Assembly: GCF_002878395.1 (NCBI RefSeq)
Contig: NW_025892868.1
Location: forward strand, 222,395-286,394
Direction of reading: 5' to 3'
DNA from: Capsicum annuum
Lineage: Eukaryota; Streptophyta; Magnoliopsida; Solanales; Solanaceae
DNA: 64,000 nt
Made by a program: the position numbers and the translations under genes
Notes under the pieces: generated by a model
What the model was told of the DNA's origin: nothing
Seen by the model: the letters and a program-made list of their open reading frames with translations, nothing else
Databases searched by the model: none
Part shown: positions 46,890 through 58,242 of the stretch, piece by piece
How positions within the stretch are numbered: the first letter of the stretch is position 1
How the letters are laid out: every line of letters starts with the position of its first letter

Positions 46890-47760
46890 TGAGATTTGTT
46901 CCCAAAAAATGTTCTCGAAATTCCTCCCAAAAGGGAAATAGACTTTGGCATAGACCTTCTCTTAGATACACAACCCATATGTATTCCACCATATAGAATG
47001 GCACTATCAGAACTTAGAGAACTAAAAGAACAATTGAAAGATCTCCTAGACAAGGGGTTCATCAGACCCAGCGTGTCCCCATGGGGTGTACCAGTTCTAT
47101 TCATATGAAAAAAAGACGGTTCTCTCAGAAATGTGCATAAACTATAGTCAGCCTAATAAGGTCACAATCAAGAACAAGTATCCACTTCCCAAAATTTATG
47201 ACTTGTTTGAACAACTTTAGGGTTCCAGTTACTTCTTTAAGATAGACCTCAGACCAGGCTATCACCAGCTTAGAGTCATAGAATGTGACATTCCGAAAAT
47301 AGCCTTCCATACTCGGTATGGTCACTTCGAATTCTTAGTCATGTCATTTGGTCTTACCAATGGCATAGTAGTTTTCATGGACTTTATGAATTATGTGTTC
47401 AAGTAGTACTTTGACATGTTCGTCATAGTCTTCATAGATAACATTCTTGTCTATTCCCGCAGTAAGCATAATCATGCAGACCATCTCAGAATAGTATTGC
47501 AGACTCTAAAAATCATCAGTTATTTACCAAATTCAGTAAGTGCAAATTTTGGCTAAGGTCAGTAGCATTCCTTGGTCATATCATTTCCAGTGATAGAATT
47601 AGAGTTGATCCTCAAAAAACTGAGACAGTGAGAAACTAGCCTAGACCCATCACTCCATTAGATATTAAGATTTTCTTGGGTTTAGCTGTCTATTACAGAT
47701 GATCTATTGAGGGATTTTCATCTATTGCATCCTCTATGTCCAGATTGACTCAGAAGAAAG
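46890..47760 (+). pseudogene. Element G reverse transcriptase with altered active site
   Basis: The open frame at 46896-47108 gives [40 protein letters not shown] and [13 protein letters not shown], the canonical RT entry. After a frameshift come a FKIDLR-like block near 47237, a FGLTN-like block near 47348 and the active site [15 protein letters not shown] at 47418-47462. Here the second catalytic Asp of the DD pair is Asn, which by itself should abolish polymerase activity. Further frameshifts and stops are present. Confidence 0.88.
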
Positions 47761-48250
47761 TCAAATTTCAATGTCAGATTTATGCGAGAAGAGTTTTTAG
47801 GAGTTGAAGACTTAACTCACCTCAGCTCTAGTTTTAACTCCTCCAGATGGTCCAGATAGGTATGTTGTATACTGCAATGCATCAAGGGTAGGTTTGGGTT
47901 GTGTCCTCACACATCATAGTAAGGTAATAGCCTACGCATCTAGATAGCTTAAGTCCCATGAGAAGAATTATCTGACTAATGATCTTGAGTTAGCAGCCGT
48001 AGTCTTTGCCTTAAATATTCATAGGCACTACTTATACGGGGTGTATATAAATATGTTCACAGATCACAAAATTCTCCAGTATATGTGTTCTAAAAAAGAT
48101 CTTAATCTCCATCAGAAAAGGTAGTTAGAGCTCTTAAAAGATTATGACATGAGTATCCTTTATCATTCAGGCATGGCTAATGTAGTGGTTGATGCTCTCA
48201 GTAGACTGTCTATGGGTAGTATTGCCTATGTTGAGGACAAAAAGAAGAAA
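47761..48250 (+). pseudogene. Element G RNase H, broken
   Basis: Visible blocks are YVVYCNASRVGLGCVL, where the first catalytic Asp is Asn, LKSHEKNYLTNDLELAAVVF, INMFTDHKILQY and VVDALSRLSMGS. The order and spacing match element B. Confidence 0.8.
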
Positions 48251-48429
48251 TTAGGTTCATCAGTTGCCCATTGTGGGTGTCCGCTTAGTTGATTTAGCAG
48301 AAAGTAGTGTGTAGGCTCAAAATAGTCAGAATCATCTCTAGTTTCCAAAGTAAGGAAAAGCAGGATAGTGATCCTATTCTAGTCAAGATGAAAGAGTCAG
48401 TCAAAGATCAGAAGGTAAAGGTTTTCTCC

Positions 48430-49290
48430 TAAGGGGGAGATGGTGTTTTGCATTATCAGGGTCTTCTGTGTATGCCAGGTGTTGATGACTTAAGGCAGTA
48501 AATTCTTGTAGAAGTGCATAGTGCGTATTACTCTATTCATCCAGGGGCCACTAAGATATATAGTGACTTGTAGAAGATCTATTAGTGGAGTGAGATGAAG
48601 AGAGATATTGCAGAGTTTGTGGCTAAGTGCTCAACATGTCACTAAGTTAAAATTAAGCATCAGAAGCCAAGTGGGTCCATGCAGGAGTTCAGTATTCCTA
48701 CTTGCAAGTGGTAGGAAATGAATATGGACATTGTGATGGGTTTGCATCGTACTCGTTATCATCATGATTCAGTTTGGGTCATTGTAGGCAGAATGACCGA
48801 ATTAGTTCATTTCCTTCCAGTCCATACCTTTTATTCAACTGGGGATTATGTCAAACTATACATCAGAGAGTTGGTCAGATTGCACAGTGTTTCGTTATCT
48901 GTTGTCTCAGATAGAGGTACCCAGTTTACCTTTTATTTCTGGAAAGCATTCCAAAAAGGTCTTGGTACCCGAGTTCACCTCAGTATAACCTTTCATCCTC
49001 AGACTGATGGTCAAGTAGAAAGGACCATCCATACTTTAGAAGATATGTTACGAGCATGTGCAATTGACTTTAAGGGTAATTGATATAACCACTTGCCTTT
49101 GATTGAGTTTGCATACACAACAGTTATCATTCTAGTATCCAAATGGATCCATTTGAAGCATTCTACGATAGGAGATGTAGATCTCTAATCGGTTGGTTCA
49201 AAGTCAGTGAGGACGCAGTGGTAGGGCCTAACTTAGTCTTCAATACCTTAGAGAAAGTTCAGTTAATCAGAGAGAGCTCATGATAGTTCA
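48430..49290 (+). pseudogene. Element G integrase core, mostly open
   Basis: The HHCC zinc domain is complete: VEVHSAYYSIHPGATK and AKCSTCH (48505-48645). The catalytic core is open from 48718 to 49083: Asp in MNMDIVMGL, Asp in VSDRGTQFT, Glu in TDGQVERTIHTLED, so the D,D-E triad is intact. A stop at 49081 and a frameshift near 49120 follow. This is the best preserved enzyme domain in the window, though it cannot be made from its broken polyprotein. Confidence 0.88.
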
Positions 49291-49299
49291 AAGCTAACA

Positions 49300-49790
49300 A
49301 AAATTATACGTAGATGTACGCGGAAAGGATCTCAAGTTTGAGACTGGTGATTATGTATACCTGGAAATCTCTCCCATGAAAGGAGTGAAGAAGTTTGGTA
49401 AGAAGGGAAAGCTCAGTCGCCGATATGTTGGTCCCTTCAAAATTCTTAATCGTTTCAGCAAAATAGCTTGTGAGCTCGAGTTGTCTTCAGATCTAGATTC
49501 AGTCTATGTAGTGATTCATGTCTCCTTGCTTAAGAAGTGCATAGGTGACCCAACAGTTGTAGTCCCTTTTGAGGGTGTAAGTATTCAGAATGATCTCTCT
49601 TATGAAGAAATTCAAGTCAAAACCCTTGACTATTAGACCCACAGACTGGGGAACAAAGAAGTCCCTCTAGTCAAAGTTCATTGGCGGAATCAGTCCATTG
49701 AGGGAGCTACTTGGGAAGCAAAAGAATACATGCAGACAAAGTATCCTCACCTCTTTTCCATTAATTTAGACTCAGCCCAAGGTAATGGCT
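49300..49790 (+). pseudogene. Element G integrase tail and chromodomain-like end
   Basis: The open frame 49376-49636 reads MKGVKKFGKKGKLSRRYVGP, then FKILNRFSKIACELEL and HVSLLKKCIGDP, the GPY-type tail. After a stop comes RLGNKEVPLVKVHWRNQSIE then GATWEAKEYM and YPHLF (to about 49770), the chromodomain-like end also seen in B and F. Confidence 0.8.
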
Positions 49791-50156
49791 TTCCTTAAGC
49801 TTATTCCATTTCATGTTCAAATTTTAGTTATAAACTCTGTATTTAGTTTCATGCTAACTTTTCCATTTCAAGCTTGGTATCCTTTACCATTGCTTGTTTA
49901 GTCGCATGTTCATGAGTTAGTTCAGTCTTGTATTCATGCATCAGATAAGCAGATCAGAATATCAGCACTCACAAGTCATACATTCATGTATCAGCTCAGT
50001 CATGAAATCATGCATCAGATATGCACACTCAGTATGAATCTTAGTAAATCAGTAATGTCAGTGATGTAATCATGTTTCAGTTGTTCATATTCAGTATGTA
50101 CTTCAATTTATCATTTCTCCCATCACAGTCAGTCTCATTCAAGGATGAATGTTCCC

Positions 50157-50168
50157 AAGGGGGTGATA
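50157..50168 (+). other. Polypurine tract (element G)
   Basis: AAGGGGGTGATA directly before the LTR start TGTAATACCCC at 50170. Confidence 0.8.
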
Positions 50169-50169
50169 T

Positions 50170-52714
50170 TGTAATACCCCATGAAATTCCTAGCTTAATT
50201 AAGTCCTTTAAGCTTGTCAAGGGGTCCAAGACTTAGAAAATTCTAGCTATGTTGCCAAACTTAGTTTATTTTTAGCCTTTGAAAGTTGGCAATCTCATTT
50301 TGCTACCTTAATATCCTTTAATTATCTATATTTTTGTTAATTCATGATCAGGAAGGTCAATAAGTGTTTTCGGACAAGTTTTCAGATTTTTTGGACATCA
50401 TTTAGACCATGTTTGGAAGTACAAAATAGTGGACCAGTGCCATTTTGGGGCGCCACATCGCCTATTACATTGGTTAATATTATTGCCAGACTGGTAGTCA
50501 AAATCCCTAAGACACAGCGCGATTATGGTGTGACATATCGAGTATCGCATCGATTCAGTCATTAAATGACCTAGTCCTTAAGGGTAATTAGGTCATTTTC
50601 CCCCAACCTTCAACCCTCATAACATAAGATTTAGCCCTCTTTTGGCTAAATACATTCATTATTTCACAAGTTCTCAAGAACAAGAAACCTTAAGTGATTA
50701 ATTTCAATTCAAGAACTCAAGCTTTCTTCCATTAGTCTTCAAGAAATTGCCAACTAAGGTATGTAAAGTGTTCATCCAAGGGTACCTTTCACCCTTGGAA
50801 CTCAAGAAACCCTTTCAAAATATGAATTTAGAATTCTATGTTGTGGGTTTGATTGTACACGTGTTTATGTTGGGATATGATTTCCCAGACTGAATCTTTA
50901 TTGAATTCTCATTATTTTATGTTAGTGTGTGGATTGAAATCCTTGAATTTTAAATGCTTGATATATCCATGATGTATTAGTTGTTGATCCATGCCTTAGA
51001 AAAGGTTATGCCTTCTATGTTTTTGTAAAAATGCCTAAGTGAATAAGAATTGTGTATCATGACCTATTTGTGAGATATATGATGAACTCATGATGTACCC
51101 ACATGTTTAAAATGAATCCCATGCTAAATATATGTCTTGTAATAATTTGGTGGAATGCTCATAAGTATGGATTTGTGAAATTATGATATGTTAGTATGTA
51201 TTCATATTCATGTGTAAGCTCATGACTTGCAATGGTTCATCAAATCCCTCAATAATAGTATTATGAATTGTTGACTATGGTCATGTGTTCAAGTAGTGTC
51301 ATGTCTCATTTATTTTTATGCTATTAAGTCCTGGGGTATTTAATACCCGATAATTTAGTTATATGCCTAGAGCCAATATCAGTTTTCAAGATAACCTCAG
51401 TCAAGCCACGACCAGTAGAATTCAGTCAGTCTCAGATCTTAGGAAAGCTCAATAGTATTTAGTTCATTCCTTAGTAATTCAGTCAGTTAATAATATTCAG
51501 TATTATTTCGTTAGTCAATGAAATTCAGTGAACTCAGTTCAGTTTAGTCCAGTACACTCAGTTCAGTATCTATGCAGATGGGAGTAGGATTAAGCATCGA
51601 GTGAACCTAAGGATGGGAACTCACCTGCCAGCAGAGGGTGTGATTCTTAGAAGCAGTACTTATATTCCATAACTACATAGCCAGCGTAGGTTGAGACATC
51701 AAAACTTGTCAGATGAGTGTTGATGAGGTGGCTTAACCTGTCAGATGAGGGTCCCACCATTCTGATCATAGTACCTAACAGATGAGGGTCACTCACAGCT
51801 TGTCCTTCTAATTGGGGTTACAGATTAGACCCCAACTCAGTTATAATATCTTATTTGGTTCATATTGGTTAGATGACTACCTCCTACAGTCTCAGTCTTT
51901 AGCAAAGAACTCAGATAGTTCTACAGATTTTAGGACTGTTAGATATAGTCACTCAGCTTAGTACAAAACTCAGCTAGTTCTATTAGAATTAGGACTGTCA
52001 GACACAGTCACTTAGATATCAGTTATATCAGTTATAAGTAATCCATATATCAGTAAACTCAGTATTTAGAATCTTTATGATTTCAGGTACAATTATGTAT
52101 TCCTACATATATCCTCACATAGTCCTATTCATGTTATTCAGCCAATTTAGTTTATGCATATGATCCATTACTTTCGGTTTTACCTCACTTTCTGTGCTAG
52201 TATATTCTCACGTACTGACGCATACTTTTCTCTTGTGCTAAAGTGTTTTATACCATAGGTTCGGATGCTTAGGTTCCCGATCATGCTTAGCATCTCAGAT
52301 ATAAACAGTCAGAGTTAGTGGTGAGTTCTTATATTTTGAGGAATTAATTATTTCATTCTTTCGGTATTTTAGTACTTAGTCATTTTCAGTAGATGGAGTT
52401 AGTTGGGGATATGTCCCATCAAGTTCGCAATTCAGAAATCTTAGATGCTATTAGACTATAGCTTTTTCAGAAAGTTATTTCATTTTTTGTATTATCATAC
52501 CATGTTTAGACGTTGTTTTTATTCAGTATTTTTTAGTATTTGAACCTTATGGGAAGTTTTCCGCCAGATTTCTGAATTTATTTTAGTTTTATTGTTATTA
52601 CAATATTACTATTACCCAGTGCTCAGTTACAAATATCAGCCATGGGTTAGCTAGTGGTCCTTCGGGATTGTTAGCACCGTGTAGCATCCGAGGTACTAGA
52701 CTCAGGGCTTTACA
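50170..52714 (+). repeat. Element G 3' LTR
   Basis: TGTAATACCCCATG to GGCTTTACA, then target duplication CAACT. It carries a local tandem duplication of about 60 bases at 51900-52015 (two units with ACTCAG.TAGTTCTA and AGGACTGT), absent from the 5' copy. Confidence 0.92.
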
Positions 52715-52719
52715 CAACT

Positions 52720-54068
52720 GAAAGACACTAATCTGAGTATACTAAACTGGACTGTACTGATACTGAGCTTACTAAGTTTTCTTGAGTTCAATAATTGACT
52801 GAGTTCTATAACTGACTGAGAGTACTACTGATCGTGACATAACTGAGATTCTGTAACTGACACTGGCTCTAGGCACGCAGCTAAATCGTCAGGTATTAAA
52901 TACCCCTAGGAATCTATAGCATGAAAAATAAAGCATAATATACTCTTGAAAAGCATAACAATGTCTACTTGTCCATAGTTCACTCATAGAGGCATTTAAT
53001 CAAACACTTGTAATGCATCTACTTATACGTGAATGGGGAATACATGCTATCATGTTATAATGGCACTATTTCATTCACATAAGAATTTTATCAAACATTT
53101 GGGGAGCATTCTTAGGTTATACAATAATCAAAACATATAATTATCATGGCTACATCAATCAACTTTTTAATTAAAGGGTTTATCATGAAGATCATGTAAT
53201 TCAACACATACAATGATTGATTTCATAAAAGAATGTAATTTAATCATGCATTAAAATCCAATAATAACATGAACATGAATTAAATTCAATTTAAGCATGG
53301 AAGTTCATAGTTAAACAATCTTGTATTTTGAAAATGGATTCCTGAACACCTAACATATCTTAATTTGTGAGTTTCTTGAAGTTCTTGGTGAATCCTTTCA
53401 AATTGCTCTTGTTTTCTTGAAGCTAGGGTTTGTAGTTTTAAGAGAGAATTCTTTTAATTTAGGCATAAATTGAGTGAGTAATGACTTAAAATGTTTTTAG
53501 GGATTAAATCCTGTATCTAGGCTTGCTAAAATCATGGGAAAGACTGCTTTAACTTTGCATGAAAAATTTAATTCCATTGAATTTTTTTGAAATAGGCACA
53601 TGCCGCACTGCGGCGTTATCGCATCGTGTCTCTGGAAATTTCTAACTGAGAAAATACATGGTGGTAAGATGCGGTGATATCGTGTTGCCACTTTAGTTGG
53701 GACTTAGAAGTTCACCACGACACGGTGGAATTGCATTGGTACACTAGAAATGGACAATTGTGAAAATAAGTCATGACATGACGCGACGGTATTGCGGTAC
53801 CTTATTGAAAACTGATAATTTCTATTTTGACATACTCCGCGATGCGCTACAGGCCTAAATGACATAGTTTAACGACTGAAACTTAAAATAGCCATAACTT
53901 CTCACCTAGTTTTTGGATTTAGGCGAATTTTATATTGTTGGAAAGCTAACTGAATGTCCTACACAATAGCAGGCTCTAAACTGTAAATACTGAGTATTTC
54001 AAAAAAATTATATTGGATAACTTATGAACTGATATTTAAGTTAATCTTGAGAAATACGTGGTATTACA
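52720..54068 (-). repeat. Element F 3' LTR, second piece (LTR 5' end)
   Basis: Aligns with about 59370-60758 and continues the phrase interrupted at 42470. On the plus strand it ends TACGTGGTATTACA next to the polypurine tract of F. Confidence 0.88.
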
Positions 54069-54081
54069 ATATCTCCCCCTT
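54069..54081 (-). other. Polypurine tract (element F)
   Basis: On the minus strand AAGGGGGAGATAT stands immediately before the 3' LTR, followed on the plus side by the complement of the ATGTTTCC phrase common to this group. Confidence 0.8.
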
Positions 54082-54349
54082 GGAAACATTCATCCTCGAA
54101 TGGGACTGATTAAGCTGAGACACTGATAGACTGGGTTTACATACTGAACATGCATATCTACTGTATGGAATTTATGACTGAAACTAGTGAAAAGCTGGGT
54201 TTTCATACTGAACATGTATATCTGATGTATGAGTACATAACTGAACTGATTCATGAATGCATAACTGAATATACACCAGTAATAGATACCAAGTTATAAA
54301 TATAGCTTAACATGGAACTGAGTAAAGCTAAGGAAAACTATTAACTTAA

Positions 54350-54775
54350 GATGGATCTGTGTTTGCAAAGAAGAGGTGAAGATACTTGGTCCGAATATCT
54401 TCTTCTACTTTCCAAGTAGCTCCCTCAATGGACTAATTCTACAAATGAACTTTAACGAAGGGAACTTCTTTGTTCCTCAGTCTACAAATCTGATAATCGA
54501 GGATCTGGACTGGAACCTTTTCGAAAGAGAGATCATTCAGAATATCTAAGCCCTCTAAGGGAACCGTGACTGCTGAGTCACCAATGCATTTCTTTAGCAA
54601 GGAGACATGGAATACTGGGTGTACTGAAGCTAGGTCTGAAGTTAACTTGAGCTCATAAGCTACCTTTTCGAAATGACTGAGAATTATGTAAGGACTGATA
54701 TATCGGGGACTGAGCTTTCACTTATTGTCGAACCTTTTTATTCCCTCCATGGAAGTGATTTTGAAGAATATAGAA
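54350..54775 (-). pseudogene. Element F integrase tail and chromodomain-like end
   Basis: Minus-strand translation, mostly in one frame, gives KRFDNKWKLSPRYISPYIIL, SHFEKVAYELKLTSDLASVH, HVSLLKKCIGDSAVTVPLEG, then RLRNKEVPFVKV and GATWKVEEDIRTKYLHLF. This corresponds block by block to the end of pol in element G. The integrase core that should precede it is missing, so it is an isolated tail. Confidence 0.85.
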
Positions 54776-56840
54776 TAACTGATGTCAACTTGAGATCATT
54801 TACTGAACACGTATGAATGGGAATGTGAGAATAAAACTGGGCTAAAATATGAAACATTAACTGGATATTATGAACTGAACTGACCCCTAAATACATAGTT
54901 TATGGTTGATATTGGCACTTGAGGGTCAACTTGGGAGTACCCACTACTCCAAACTGGATTCGTTATGTGAAAAAAATATAGAAGGTTTAGGTCATGAAAA
55001 CTCGGGGGTTTATAGTGCATCTCTTCCGTGGGACATTATGTCCCCTGAAGAATGTTGACTTGGCTGGGATTCAAATCAAATTGAGACGATTCATGGGGCA
55101 TCTACGAACTAAGTCATAACTGTATATCTAAGATCTGAAACTGAGGCATGATACATGAACTGGGCTGAAATAATAATTACTAGGATGCTCTATCTTAGAA
55201 TAGGCATATTCGTGAGACTTCGGATAGGACGACTAGGCGTAAAGATGGGAAAACCATACGAACAAGTCCACCTAACTACTAAACTAAATTCTTGGCTTTA
55301 TGGACTGACTCATTCTTGAGAACTTATACTCAACTGGAGAATTTCTTGAAACTCTTTCTATACAGTTCTGCTAACTTTAAGGAGCAAAAAAATCTTGGCA
55401 AGGTCTGAATAAGACATCTGAATAAGGAATATATATGGCAAGGCCTATGAAACATCATCTAAGATAGAGTGACTAAGCATTATACATTGCAACTAAAATT
55501 TTTAAGCTTAGAAATATTCCTCAAATACTCTCTCAACTATACTTTCCACTTTAGTTCGATACTTCACATGAGACTACTAAAAATTTCCATATAGGCGGTG
55601 AGCACAAATTCATAAACAAACAAACTATCTGATTAACTGGGACTAATCGCTGGATGCTGGTCATGTAAGATTAAACTGTATTTAACCTGAATAACTGGAC
55701 TGAAAATATAAAGTACCATATATTTGAGGTAAGGACTGACTAAGGAACATGAGCTAACTGAGCATGAATTTATGGAAATGATATTATCTAGGAATGCAAG
55801 ACTAAGCGCATGACGTGTTTCTGAAACACTAAGTTATTGACAACAGAATAACTGATAACTATATGCATTGGTTAAACAAACCTGAAACTGGATTGAGTCT
55901 GGAACTCAATGTTGAACACTGTAAAGCATGAGTCCATGAGTCATGAGCTGCATGACCAGAGTTTGGAGTTTCTATTTTAATGGAACATGATTCAAAACAC
56001 TAAGTGAACTGGAACTCCTTATACTAGGAACTATAAGAGTACATGATATTCATGGATGTGCATAAATATGGGCTTGGATCATAGAGATGACAGATACTAC
56101 ATGAGTAGACATCTATGTTTTAATAGATGAAGTGAAAAACTTTGCACCGAGTTAAAGACGATTTGGGTATCAACGTCTCCCGCTTCTCCTTACACATACT
56201 GGCATTACTACTAAAATCTGAAGCCCTCACTTGGTTTTCTATGCTACCATATCTCCCTTAGCTTAAAGCCATTATTCTAAGACCGTAAGGAACTTAATAA
56301 ACTCTAACTTGAACTAAAACCACTTTACTCTAGAGTCTGAGATATGACAATACTCGTAAACACTAAAATAATTCTAAAGGACTACTCCTAATAATATAAG
56401 GTCCAATACTAGTACTTCTTTCTGATACATGATTCTTAGCTTTCTATTGCCCTAAAAATAATCATATAGAAACATCAACACTAACTAACTTAGAATTCTC
56501 AGCTTCTCTTCCTACCAGTTCAATCTAGAGATTTAAACTTCGATCAACTAAAACTAAGGTACTACCCCTTTATTCAATGCTTGGTCCACCAGGAAACTAA
56601 AATAAAATGACTCTATTACTATAATTAGCTGAGGGGATTTCTAAAATACTGTAATCAAGCAATTTCTATATACTCGTCTGGCTGGAACGAATTTATCTAC
56701 TGAGGTAAGCACTGACAAGGGTCCTATTAAGATTTCCTAGTCTAATTTAAATTTAACTACTATGCAAGGAGTTACAAAAGATAGAGAAGATCCTAGATCT
56801 AATAAGACATAAGTATGTAAATGGAAGATCTGTAATGTAC
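54776..56840 (-). other. Element F non-coding middle replacing protease-RT-RNase H-integrase
   Basis: In element G the same interval holds about 3 kb of pol. Here about 2.1 kb shows no RT, RNase H or integrase motif on either strand and no long frame. It may come from another repeat or be a long-standing non-coding spacer of a non-autonomous family. Confidence 0.6.
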
Positions 56841-58018
56841 CAGTGACCACATCAAGAGAATTTTCCTGATCTTGTCTGGGCTGAATTGTATAAAGCCTAT
56901 TTGGGTGTTGCCTACTGGTGGCACTGGAAGATGTACCCTACTGATTCGGGTGACCTGACTGAGTTGAAGTATGATTATATTGACCCTAAGAACCTAACTA
57001 AGGATAATCTCTAACTCTGTAGCCTGGCTTGCTACACATTCAAAACAAACATCACTACCAGCTCTGCAGACACCCTTATGGTTTTTGCCATATATTTGAC
57101 AGAGAGGATTTGTTAGAGCACAGATGACACTACCCTGAGACTTAGATCCTAGCGCTCTATCTTGTTTACTATTTCTTAACTTAGGTATTGGAGTACTGTA
57201 TGAGGATGGAGTTGAAACTAAAGATTTTGGATGAAACTGGGAACGGTTATAGCCCTCCGACTTAGGCTGATTAAAATTGAAGCTACCTATTCAAGCTCTC
57301 TTGTTTTGCCTCTCTTTCTCTCTGATCATAGCCTCTTCTATCTGCTGAGCATGGACCATGTGCCTAGATATGTCCATCTCCTTAATCAATATTGCTATTC
57401 TACACTTTTTAACCACACTATCTGACATACAAACTTATTCATTCTGGACCTATTATCTACTACTACATGGGGAGCATACCTGGGTAACTGAGTAAATTTG
57501 AGAGAATAATCTTCCATACTCATACTACCCTTCTTGAGATTAATAAACTCTAACTAATGGAAAGAATCTATCTAGAAAAGAGGTAGCAAACTCTTCCCAC
57601 CCTATGAGCTCTATGTCTGTGCCCTTGTCTACCTTTCACTGCTTAAACCACATATGAGATAATCTTGTAGCTAATATAAAGCTAAGCTCGCACTCTCACT
57701 AGAAGTCACTCCCATAATATTTGTGACTTTCTGAACCTGTTTGAGGAACACCTGTGGATCCTCTTCTAAATTAGACCCTGAGAATAGAGGAGGATTCATT
57801 CGAGTAAAGTCCGTAATCCTGTCTTTAGTAGTATTGGCCATCGGGTTAGCCAAAATAGTAGCTGGCCATTCACTCTAGGCTGCTACTAAATTGGCAAGAA
57901 TAGTGAATGTAGCTCTAAATTCTGCATGAGAGACATGTTCGTCCAGGGGATCTGCCTGAATGGGCTGAGGTGATGACTGATTTTCAGTTCTTCTTTTGTT
58001 AATCCTTTTGGGAGGCAT
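56841..58018 (-). pseudogene. Element F gag, broken
   Basis: On the minus strand the start ATG is at 58018 (MPPKRINKRR). The capsid block is in the open frame 57671-57853: KDRITDFTRMNPPLFSGSNL then EEDPQVFLKQVQKV and MGVTSSESASLALY. KGSMSMEDYSLKFTQLPRYA follows near 57530. Near 57020-57060 the zinc-knuckle DNA closely matches that of element G but is frameshifted (CFECVASQ...). The gag product would package RNA in a live element. Element F keeps the gag region although pol is gone. Confidence 0.82.
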
Positions 58019-58227
58019 GTTCTGTAAATGGAAAAGAGAAAATAGATTAGACTAAAAGTTTAACTTAAGCTCATTCTCACTCACATAATATGAATACTGA
58101 AAGACGGGAAAATTTTTCTAAAACATCTCATAGCCACCTGTCCATAAGTGTGGTATGCTACACACCTATGCATAAGACTCTACTAAATACGACTATTAGA
58201 CTTTCTAGGACACTGTTTTACCTTTGG

Positions 58228-58241
58228 TTCTTATACCAAGT
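58228..58241 (-). other. Decayed primer-binding site (element F)
   Basis: On the minus strand ACTTGGTATAAGAA, a changed AACTTGGTATCAGAGC, next to the 5' LTR end at 58243. Confidence 0.65.
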
Positions 58242-58242
58242 T

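Larger units (their letters stand above)
42471..52714 (+). mobile_element. Element G: full-length degenerate Ty3/gypsy retrotransposon inside the LTR of F
   Basis: LTRs at 42471-44982 and 50170-52714 flank a 5.2 kb interior with gag, protease, RT, RNase H, integrase, chromodomain-like tail and polypurine tract. The target duplication CAACT is perfect (42466-42470 and 52715-52719). The unbroken counterpart of the target is seen in the other LTR of F near 59346-59375, which proves the insertion. Despite the intact duplication the LTRs differ by eye at about one base in ten over the first 200 and the genes are riddled with stops. Confidence 0.95.

Noticed and set aside
46826..47104. 92-residue minus-strand frame
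   Set aside because: It is the shadow of the reverse transcriptase entry region of element G, which is clearly coding on the plus strand.
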